NCBI GenBank assembly: GCA_945907225.1
Contig: CAMDSN010000016.1
Coordinates: forward strand, 1 to 15,170
From: Flavobacterium psychrophilum
Lineage (GTDB): Bacteria; Bacteroidota; Bacteroidia; Flavobacteriales; Flavobacteriaceae
Reading direction: 5' to 3'
DNA: 15,170 bases
The notes under the pieces are model-generated. The model was not told the DNA's origin and searched no databases. It saw nothing but the letters and a program-made list of their open reading frames with translations. Shown here one piece after another: positions 7,920-14,276 of this stretch. The first letter of the stretch is position 1, and every line of letters starts with the position of its first letter. The position numbers and the translations under genes are program-made.

Positions 7920-9782
7920 ATGAAACAACTCTTTATATTTTTATTATTTCCTTTTTTAGCTACTAGCCAAACAGTTACTGAGCGCCAAAAAATAACTAGT
8001 TCATATAATCAGTCAGAGATATTAGCTTTGAAAAGTTTTTATGAAGATTTTCATTTGTTTCAACAACAAAAAATCATCGAATTTAAGAAAACTAACCCCT
8101 TTATAGAAAGCGAACTTATGTCTTTGCAAAGGATAGAGGATGATGGAACTCCTATATTTTATTCAATTTTGAATGCTGGTTCATCAAAAACGATTGGAAC
8201 AAATAAAATGTATCCAGGCGGGTCACTTGGTTTAAATGTTACTGGTGATGGAATGTTTGCAGGTGTTTGGGATGGGGGAAAAGTTAGAGAGACGCACCAA
8301 GAATTCAATGGGGGTAAAGTTATATTGGGAGACGCAGCTTCTACATCAAGTTCTCATGCTACTCATGTTACTGGAACAATAATGGCCTCAGGATTTAGCC
8401 CACTTCGTAAAGGCATTGCATATGGTGCACTTGCGAAAACATTTGATTGGACTTCTGATTATAATGAAATGTTATCCTTTGGAGCAGAAGGCTATTTGGT
8501 TTCAAATCATTCATACGGCTATATAGCCTCTAGTCTCTCGGAAGCAAAATTTGGTCAATATGATACCTCTTCCATTCAAATTGACAACGTGTCAAATGCG
8601 AGTCCTTATTATCAAATAGTTATTGCAGCAGGTAATGATCGTGATGATTTTTCAATTACTCAGGTAGGTAATAAAGCAGGTTACGATTTGCTGTCTGGAT
8701 TTAAAACCTCAAAAAACAGCATTGTTGTTGCAGCTGTAAAAGAAGTACTAAATTATTCTGATGAGGGTAGTGTTGAGATGAGTTCATTTAGTAATTATGG
8801 CCCTACAGACGACGGAAGAATTAAACCTGATATTTCTGCAAAAGGAATAGGTGTGAGTTCTTGTACTAGTTCTGGAAATGCCTCCTACGATACCTATCAA
8901 GGCACTTCTATGGCAACTCCAGCAATAACTGGAATGGTTTTGATGCTTCAAAAATATTATAATGATTTAAATCCATCAAATTTTATGAGGGCCTCAACTG
9001 TTCGCGGACTAATATGTCATTCAGCAAGAGAAGCAGGATTGAATCCAGGTCCAGATTATGAGTTTGGTTGGGGGTTAGCAAATGCCGAGCTAGCAGCAAC
9101 TATAATTAAAAATAATAATGTATCAACCCTCATAGAAGAAAATACTATAAATACAGGCGAAACATTTACAAAACAAATAGAAATATCTAGCACCCAAAAT
9201 TTATCAGCTACGATATGTTGGACAGATCCTCAAGGTAGTCCAAACATTACAGGTGATGTTGATAATCGTACACCAAGGTTAAGAAATAATTTAGATTTAA
9301 AGATTTTGAAAGACGGGGTTATTTATTACCCTTGGAAGTTGAGCGTAGAAGATCCTGCTGCCCCTGCAATTAATACAGAGGAAAATGATGTGGACAACGT
9401 AGAGAAAGTTGAAATTTTAAATGCATTGCCTGGCCTTTATACTATTCAAGTTAAAAATAAAGGAAGTCTTTTAGGAGGCTCCCAAGTTTTTTCACTAATA
9501 GCAAACGGATCTAATTCGTTAAATCTAAATACGAGCAACTATGATCTTGATGCAAGCGTGTTTGTATATCCTAATCCTGCAAATAACTTACTTAATTTTG
9601 ATTTAAAAAGTGATATTTTGATTTCTGGAATTTCTATTGCTGATATTGCAGGGAAACAACTTATAAAATTGAATAATTCTGTATCCAATTCAATTGATAT
9701 CTCTTCACTTTCTTCAGGTGTATATTTTATTACATTTCGCTCTGAAAAAAAATCAGTAACAAAGAAATTTATTAAACAATAA
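7920..9782 (+). CDS. Secreted S8 (subtilisin-like) serine protease with T9SS sorting domain
   Basis: Extracellular or surface protease of 620 residues. A signal peptide covers about 1-16 (FIFLLFPFLATS, then QTVTE). The S8 catalytic domain runs from about 95 to 395. The aspartate is D118 (AGVWDGGKVRETH), the histidine H146 (SSHATHVTGT, where many subtilases have HGTHVAGT), the oxyanion asparagine N239 (AAGND) and the serine S330 (QGTSMATPAITG). A beta-sandwich follows at about 410-530 (SATICWTDPQG, LPGLYTIQVKN), as in the KP-43-like group. The last ~75 residues (VFVYPNPANNLLNF ... SGVYFITFRS) are a type A T9SS sorting domain, removed on secretion. The gene starts directly behind the susD terminator, with no room for a full separate promoter except one overlapping it. 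A role in feeding peptides to SusCD is inference. Confidence 0.93.
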   Translation: MKQLFIFLLFPFLATSQTVTERQKITSSYNQSEILALKSFYEDFHLFQQQKIIEFKKTNPFIESELMSLQRIEDDGTPIFYSILNAGSSKTIGTNKMYPGGSLGLNVTGDGMFAGVWDGGKVRETHQEFNGGKVILGDAASTSSSHATHVTGTIMASGFSPLRKGIAYGALAKTFDWTSDYNEMLSFGAEGYLVSNHSYGYIASSLSEAKFGQYDTSSIQIDNVSNASPYYQIVIAAGNDRDDFSITQVGNKAGYDLLSGFKTSKNSIVVAAVKEVLNYSDEGSVEMSSFSNYGPTDDGRIKPDISAKGIGVSSCTSSGNASYDTYQGTSMATPAITGMVLMLQKYYNDLNPSNFMRASTVRGLICHSAREAGLNPGPDYEFGWGLANAELAATIIKNNNVSTLIEENTINTGETFTKQIEISSTQNLSATICWTDPQGSPNITGDVDNRTPRLRNNLDLKILKDGVIYYPWKLSVEDPAAPAINTEENDVDNVEKVEILNALPGLYTIQVKNKGSLLGGSQVFSLIANGSNSLNLNTSNYDLDASVFVYPNPANNLLNFDLKSDILISGISIADIAGKQLIKLNNSVSNSIDISSLSSGVYFITFRSEKKSVTKKFIKQ

Positions 9783-9814
9783 ATGAATAGTTTTTAATTA
9801 TAAACTTCTTATAA

Positions 9815-9976
9815 ATGTTGTTGATATTCCTAAACTGTGTAATGTTTTGTCCTGAAATAGCGATACACAAAATTCAACGTTATGGAAAATTGATACAAGG
9901 AGAAAATGATTTGATTAGAAAGAGACTAATTGCATATAATTCTCCAGATAGCTTATTAAAATTAGTTAGACCTTAA
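9815..9976 (+). CDS. Small ORF of 53 codons, unrecognised; possibly a gene remnant
   Basis: An open frame begins with ATG at 9815 (a second in-frame ATG at 9842) and ends with TAA at 9974-9976, overlapping the convergent regulator gene's stop by 4 bases. An in-frame stop (9812-9814) lies directly before the first ATG. The peptide starts MLLIFLNCVMF, continues PEIAIHKIQRYGKLIQGE and ends NSPDSLLKLVRP; the middle is charged and protein-like. I see no ribosome binding site or promoter and do not recognise the family. It fills most of the 190-base gap between the protease and the regulator. It could be a real small protein, the 3' remnant of a lost gene, or chance. Confidence 0.25.
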   Translation: MLLIFLNCVMFCPEIAIHKIQRYGKLIQGENDLIRKRLIAYNSPDSLLKLVRP

Positions 9977-11004
9977 ATTATTTTACTGATATTTAAATTT
10001 TCTTTTACTATTATGTCCAAGGGCATATAATTTTCAGTATTAATTTCTTCTTTTAAAACCAACTTTTTATATAGATGGCTAATTCCAAGAAATCCTTGTT
10101 CTTCGGGATTTTGATTTATTAAAAAACTGATTACATCATTGTTTAAATGTTCAACATTTCTTTTTAATAAATCATAACCAACTATTTTTATACCTTCAAT
10201 TTTATTTTCTTTAATAAAATCGGCAACTATGTAGGCTCTTGAATTAGGAATAAAAACAGAATCAACTCCTTCGAACATTTTTTTTGTTAATTCAATTTTT
10301 CCGAATTCTTTAATTCTAATTTCATCAAATTTTAGGTTTTTAAATTCTCTTTTATTTTTAAAAAACGAATAAAATCCTTTTATTCGTTGCAAGTAAATAG
10401 AAGTTATTTCTATCTCTCGAGTAATTTTAATGACTAATACCTTTGTAGCTTCATTGTTCAATCCTATGCTCAATAATTTACCAGAAAGAAAACCACTTTG
10501 ATAAGCATCTTGACCTATATATGATTTATTTGGCATTTCTTTTATATCAGAATCAATCAAAATTGCATGTCCGTTTTTCTTTTGAAATTCTTGTAAAAAA
10601 AATAAAGATTCTTCATAAAATATTGGTGCAAATAAAACACCATCATAATCGAACTTCAAAAGTTTATCAGCCGACTTTTTAAAAGATAAAGAATCATATT
10701 TGTAATAAAAGTAATCAATTGTAAAACCAAAATTACCATATTCTTTTTCGGCTTTTTCAATACCAATTATTGGCATTTTCCAATATTCTAAATCTTTTTG
10801 GTTAGGAAGAAAAACTGCGATTTTGAATTTTTTATTAAAAGCAAGATTACTAGCAAATATGTTCCTTTTGTATTCATATTTTTCAATAATCGCGTTTACT
10901 TTATCTATATTTTCTTGAGTTACTTGACCTCTGTTATGAATGATTCTATCAACAGTTCCTGGTGAAACGTTTGCCAATTCAGCAATTTTTTTAATTGTAA
11001 TCAT
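9973..11004 (-). CDS. LacI-family transcriptional regulator (probable uronate/KDG operon regulator)
   Basis: DNA-binding regulator of 343 residues. The N-terminal LacI helix-turn-helix covers about 3-22 (ITIKKIAELANVSPGTVDR). The hinge region around 48-56 (RNIFASNLAF) carries the leucine that normally inserts into the minor groove of the operator. Residues from about 60 on form a periplasmic-binding-protein-like sensor domain (FKIAVFLPNQ; DGVLFAPIFYEES; YIGQDAYQSGFLSGKLL; IKIVGYDLLKRN; VISFLINQNPEEQGFLG). The sensor is of the sugar-binding type; the ligand is unknown. The gene is divergent from kdgK across 260 bases and so is the natural local regulator; an inducer such as a uronate or KDG derivative is inference. 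No convincing terminator follows it. Confidence 0.9.
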   Translation of the reverse strand: MITIKKIAELANVSPGTVDRIIHNRGQVTQENIDKVNAIIEKYEYKRNIFASNLAFNKKFKIAVFLPNQKDLEYWKMPIIGIEKAEKEYGNFGFTIDYFYYKYDSLSFKKSADKLLKFDYDGVLFAPIFYEESLFFLQEFQKKNGHAILIDSDIKEMPNKSYIGQDAYQSGFLSGKLLSIGLNNEATKVLVIKITREIEITSIYLQRIKGFYSFFKNKREFKNLKFDEIRIKEFGKIELTKKMFEGVDSVFIPNSRAYIVADFIKENKIEGIKIVGYDLLKRNVEHLNNDVISFLINQNPEEQGFLGISHLYKKLVLKEEINTENYMPLDIIVKENLNISKII

Positions 11005-11043
11005 TATTGTGTTTTACCAATTTTTAGTCTAAATCGAGCTTTA

Positions 11044-11051
11044 CAAAAATA
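11044..11051 (-). promoter_or_regulatory. Predicted -7 box of the LacI-type regulator gene
   Basis: On the minus strand TATTTTTG (11051-11044) matches TAnnTTTG exactly and would start transcription near 11037, about 33 bases before the ATG. The -33 region is only T-rich, without a clear TTTG. Confidence 0.4.
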
Positions 11052-11156
11052 GAATAAATTTTAAAATTAAAACATTCATTCAGTATCTTAATAAATAACA
11101 ATTTTTCTATTATATTTTAATTTTTTATCTGTAATATTAGTTTCACTTTTTTTTTA

Positions 11157-11164
11157 TATATTTG
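11157..11164 (+). promoter_or_regulatory. Predicted -7 box of the kdgK operon
   Basis: TATATTTG matches TAnnTTTG exactly. Transcription would start near 11171, just before the palindrome at 11177-11197, with a leader of roughly 94 bases to the kdgK ATG. There is no clear TTTG at -33 (the area reads TATTAGTTTCAC), which would fit a promoter that is weak or needs activation. Confidence 0.4.
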
Positions 11165-11176
11165 ATTTTTTAAAAA

Positions 11177-11197
11177 CGTGTCCGCACACGGACGCAC
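11177..11197. promoter_or_regulatory. Candidate operator for the LacI-type regulator
   Basis: A GC-rich island in very AT-rich DNA. CGTGTCC (11177-11183) and GCACACG (11184-11190) form an even palindrome with a central CG, as LacI-family operators usually have; 6 of 7 positions per arm pair. A second palindrome overlaps it: GTGTCCG (11178-11184), CACA, CGGACGC (11189-11195), again 6 of 7. CGCACA also repeats directly at 11183 and 11193, 10 bases apart. It lies just downstream of the predicted kdgK transcript start, where bound repressor would block transcription. That the adjacent regulator binds it is inference. Confidence 0.6.
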
Positions 11198-11264
11198 ATA
11201 ATTAAAGTTGGTTTTTAATTTTAAACAAACACATAAACAATATTAAAATAAAAATTCATAGCAA

Positions 11265-12308
11265 ATGAGTAAAAAAGTAGTAACATTTGGTGAAATAATG
11301 TTAAGATTAGCACCACAAGGATTTTTAAGATTTTCACAAGCCGACAATTTCGATGTTGTATACGGAGGAGGAGAATCGAATGTAGCGGTTTCATTAGCAA
11401 ATTATGGAATTCCAGTTGATTTTGTAACGCGTTTACCAAAAAATGATATTGGAGAATGCGCTATGATGGAAATGCGTAAAAGAGGTGTTGGTGTAGATAA
11501 AATTGTTTGGGGTGGAGACCGTTTAGGAATTTACTTTTTAGAAACAGGAGCGGTATCTAGAGGAAGTAAAGTAGTTTATGATAGATCTCATTCTTCTATG
11601 TCCGATATTCAGCCAGGAATGGTGAATTGGGAAGAAGTTTTTCAAGGAGTTGATTGGTTTCACTGGACTGGAATTACACCGGCAATCTCACAAAGTTCAG
11701 CCGATGCATGTTTGGAAGCTGTAAAAGTAGCTAGCAAATTAGGAGTTACTATTTCCACCGATTTAAATTACCGTGCTAAATTATGGAAATACGGTGGAGA
11801 CCGTGAGGCAATCATGACTGAGTTAACCTCGTATTGTGATGTGATTTTAGGAAACGAAGAAGATGCCGAAATGCACTTTGGAATCAAACCAGCAGGCGCT
11901 GCAGTTCAAACCCACGGACACGATGTAAAAGCAGAAGCTTTCTTGTCAGTTTGTCAACAAATGACGGAAAAGTTTCCAAGAGCTAAAAAAGTAATTACTA
12001 CTTTAAGAGGCTCAATTTCTGCCTCTCATAACACTTGGGCAGGCGTTTTATATGATGGAAAAGAAATGTTACAAACACGTCAATACCAAATTACAGATAT
12101 CGTCGATAGAGTAGGTGGTGGCGATTCCTTTATGGGAGGTTTAATCTATGGATTACTAACGTATCCAGATAATGACCAAAATGCATTGGATTTTGCTGTA
12201 GCGGCTTCTTGCTTAAAACACACTATTAAAGGCGATGCCAATTTAGTTACCGTTGATGAAGTTAATAAATTAATGGGAGGCGATGCTTCTGGAAGAGTTG
12301 CTAGATAA
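11265..12308 (+). CDS. kdgK: 2-dehydro-3-deoxygluconokinase (KDG kinase, PfkB family)
   Basis: Phosphorylates 2-keto-3-deoxygluconate to KDPG with ATP, in the cytoplasm. It has 347 residues. The PfkB N-terminal signature is at 34-45 (GGGESNVAVSLA), with substrate-site residues likely around VYDRSHSSMS (104-113) and STDLNYRAKLW (164-174). The C-terminal PfkB signature DIVDRVGGGDSFMGG (278-292) holds the catalytic base D287; the usual GAGD reads GGGD, which I believe is normal for this Bacteroidota subgroup. It is the first gene of the operon; the next gene starts 8 bases after its stop. The pathway context (aldolase, mannonate dehydratase) supports KDG over ribose or fructose as substrate. Confidence 0.93.
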   Translation: MSKKVVTFGEIMLRLAPQGFLRFSQADNFDVVYGGGESNVAVSLANYGIPVDFVTRLPKNDIGECAMMEMRKRGVGVDKIVWGGDRLGIYFLETGAVSRGSKVVYDRSHSSMSDIQPGMVNWEEVFQGVDWFHWTGITPAISQSSADACLEAVKVASKLGVTISTDLNYRAKLWKYGGDREAIMTELTSYCDVILGNEEDAEMHFGIKPAGAAVQTHGHDVKAEAFLSVCQQMTEKFPRAKKVITTLRGSISASHNTWAGVLYDGKEMLQTRQYQITDIVDRVGGGDSFMGGLIYGLLTYPDNDQNALDFAVAASCLKHTIKGDANLVTVDEVNKLMGGDASGRVAR

Positions 12309-12316
12309 TAAAAATT

Positions 12317-12766
12317 ATGATAATAGATACCTTAAATAACGCATCAAAATATTATAGTTTGCATCCTTCCTTTATTAAAGCATTTGAGTTTTTACACCAA
12401 AATGATTTGGCAAATTTAACTGAAGGAATTTCAGAAACACCTGAAGGTTTGAAACTAATTGTAAATACCGCAAACGGAAAAACCGAAGAAGCAAGTTTAG
12501 CAAAGTTTGAATGTCACGACAATAATATCGACATTCAAGTTTGTGTAAAAGGATTAGAAACTTACGGTTGGAAACCAAGAGAAAAATGCAAAATGCAAAA
12601 TGGCGCATACAATCCAGAGAAAGATGTTCGTTTTTTTAGCGATGCACCTGACATGTTTTTCCAATTAACAGATGGACAATTTGCCGTTTTCTTTCCAGAA
12701 GATGTTCATGCTCCGATGATTGGAGAAGGCGAAATAAAAAAAGTGGTTATAAAAGTTAAAATATAA
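12317..12766 (+). CDS. YhcH/YjgK/YiaL-family (DUF386) cupin-like protein
   Basis: A 149-residue protein of the family that includes YhcH, YiaL and EbgC, single-domain beta-barrel proteins often found in sugar catabolic operons and thought to bind a metal and act on or sense a sugar. The family pattern is visible: FECHDNNIDIQVCVKG (64-79) with likely ligands E65, H67 and D72, then FFPEDVHAPMIGEGEIKKVV (125-144) with D129 and H131. It sits 8 bases after kdgK and 3 bases before kdgA, so it is cotranscribed and probably helps in KDG or uronate metabolism, perhaps handling a ring form of the sugar. The specific reaction cannot be assigned; family membership is confident. Confidence 0.85.
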   Translation: MIIDTLNNASKYYSLHPSFIKAFEFLHQNDLANLTEGISETPEGLKLIVNTANGKTEEASLAKFECHDNNIDIQVCVKGLETYGWKPREKCKMQNGAYNPEKDVRFFSDAPDMFFQLTDGQFAVFFPEDVHAPMIGEGEIKKVVIKVKI

Positions 12767-12769
12767 AGT

Positions 12770-13432
12770 ATGAGCGCTATCCAAAAAGTATCAGATGCTA
12801 TTGTTCAACAAGGAATGCTTCCGTTGTATTTCAATGCTGATGAAACGGTAACAATAGAAGTTTTAAGAGCGGTTTATAGAGCAGGAATCAAAGCGGTTGA
12901 ATATACCAGTCGTGGAGAAACAGCTTTGAGCAACTTTACCAAAATGGTTGAAGTGAGAAATGCAGAAATGCCTGATTTATTATTGGGTATTGGAACTATA
13001 AAAAACTTGCAACAAGCCGAAGAATATTTTGCAGTTGGCGCTGATTTTTTCATCAGTCCAGGATTTATTCCTGAAGTAGCGGCATTTTTAAAAAGCAAAG
13101 GAATTTTATACAGTCCAGGTTGTATGACCCCAACAGAAATTATAGCTGCTGAAAATGCTGGAATTCACTTTATCAAATTGTTCCCAGGGAATATGCTAGG
13201 ACCAGATTTCTTAAGTGGAATTAAAGATATTTTCCCAAAATTATTGTTCATGCCAACAGGTGGAGTAGATACAACCAAAGAAAATATTGGAGGCTGGTTT
13301 AAAGCTGGAGTTTCTGCAGTAGGAATGGGGAGCAAATTAATCAGCAAACAATTAATGGCCGATAAAAATTATGCAACAATAGAATCAGAAACCAAAGCCG
13401 TTTTAAGTTTAATACATTCCATAAAAAATTAA
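12770..13432 (+). CDS. kdgA: KDPG/KHG aldolase (2-dehydro-3-deoxy-phosphogluconate aldolase)
   Basis: Class I aldolase splitting KDPG into pyruvate and glyceraldehyde 3-phosphate. The 220 residues are normal for a single-domain TIM barrel. E44 and R48 lie in KAVEYTSRG, where the catalytic glutamate of Eda proteins sits. The Schiff-base lysine is K136 in IHFIKLFPGN. The phosphate-binding turn PTGGV is at 162-166, followed by GVSAVGMGSKL. SPGFIPEV and SPGCMTPTEI are also family hallmarks. It lies 3 bases after the DUF386 gene and 3 bases before uxuB. Together with KdgK it completes conversion of KDG to central metabolites. The gene is called eda or kdgA in different organisms. Confidence 0.95.
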   Translation: MSAIQKVSDAIVQQGMLPLYFNADETVTIEVLRAVYRAGIKAVEYTSRGETALSNFTKMVEVRNAEMPDLLLGIGTIKNLQQAEEYFAVGADFFISPGFIPEVAAFLKSKGILYSPGCMTPTEIIAAENAGIHFIKLFPGNMLGPDFLSGIKDIFPKLLFMPTGGVDTTKENIGGWFKAGVSAVGMGSKLISKQLMADKNYATIESETKAVLSLIHSIKN

Positions 13433-13435
13433 AAA

Positions 13436-14260
13436 ATGAAAACAGTAGTTATAACAGGAGCAGGAGGAGTTTTATGTGGTACATTGGCAAAAGCATTAGC
13501 TAAACAAGGCTATCAAATAGCCCTTTTGGATTTAAAAAAAGAAGCCGCAGATGCAGTTGCAAACAAAATTAATGCAGCTGGTGGAAAAGCCATTGGCGTT
13601 GCCGCAAATGTATTGGAAAAAGATTCATTAGAAGCAGCCAAAAAAGAAGTCAATGAAAAATTAGGTAGTTGCGATATTTTGATCAACGGAGCAGGAGGAA
13701 ACCACCCTTTAGGAACAACTTCAAATCCATTTTTATTGGAAGAGGACTTACAAAATACAACTGAAGGTTTCAAAACATTTTTTGATTTGGATGCCGAAGG
13801 AATAAAATTCGTTTTCAATTTGAACTTTATTGGAACTTTGTTGCCAACACAAGTTTTTTCGAAAGATATGATTGGAAAAAAAGGGTGTAGCATTTTGAAT
13901 ATTTCTTCGATGAATGCCTTTACACCTTTAACAAAAATTCCCGCATACAGTGGCGCAAAAGCGGCGGTATCTAATTTTACACAATGGCTAGCAGTTCATT
14001 TTTCAAAAGTAGGTATTCGTGTCAACGCAATTGCTCCTGGTTTCTTCTTGACAGATCAAAATCGTACTTTACTGACAACAGAAAATGGAGAATTGACACC
14101 AAGAGGAAATACCATTATTGGGCAGACTCCTATGGGTAGATTCGGAGAACCAGAAGATTTAATCAGTACTACGCTATATTTATGTGATGAAGCATCCTCT
14201 TTTGTGACGGGTGTAGTTATTCCAATCGATGGAGGTTTTAGCGCGTTTAGCGGAGTTTAA
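13436..14260 (+). CDS. uxuB: SDR-family D-mannonate oxidoreductase (fructuronate reductase)
   Basis: Probably reduces D-fructuronate to D-mannonate with NADH. It is a short-chain dehydrogenase of 274 residues, like the SDR-type UxuB (YjmF) of Bacillus subtilis and unlike the long-chain E. coli UxuB. The nucleotide loop TGAGGVLCG is at 7-15, and D32 at the end of the second strand favours NAD over NADP. NGAGGNHP is at 84-91; the catalytic set is N130, S157 or S158 (NISSMN), Y171 and K175 (YSGAK). The loop at 91-125 (GTTSNPFLLEED and on) matches mannonate oxidoreductases. It is directly followed by uxuA, which fixes the likely substrate. The alternative, a KDG-forming DEH reductase of alginate pathways, is less likely. 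Confidence 0.85.
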   Translation: MKTVVITGAGGVLCGTLAKALAKQGYQIALLDLKKEAADAVANKINAAGGKAIGVAANVLEKDSLEAAKKEVNEKLGSCDILINGAGGNHPLGTTSNPFLLEEDLQNTTEGFKTFFDLDAEGIKFVFNLNFIGTLLPTQVFSKDMIGKKGCSILNISSMNAFTPLTKIPAYSGAKAAVSNFTQWLAVHFSKVGIRVNAIAPGFFLTDQNRTLLTTENGELTPRGNTIIGQTPMGRFGEPEDLISTTLYLCDEASSFVTGVVIPIDGGFSAFSGV

Positions 14261-14276
14261 AAAATAAAAAAAAGTT

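Noticed and set aside
9783..9814. Possible terminator after the protease (TTATAA-ACTTC-TTATAA)
   Set aside because: The stem is only 6 A-T pairs and has no T-run behind it.
11100..11176. Long A/T tracts upstream of kdgK as an origin or special repeat
   Set aside because: These are ordinary AT-rich intergenic runs for this kind of genome, with no iterons, DnaA-box cluster or regular spacing that I can see.
13513..13893. Minus-strand open frame of 126 codons
   Set aside because: Antisense shadow of the SDR oxidoreductase gene; composition only, no recognisable motif.
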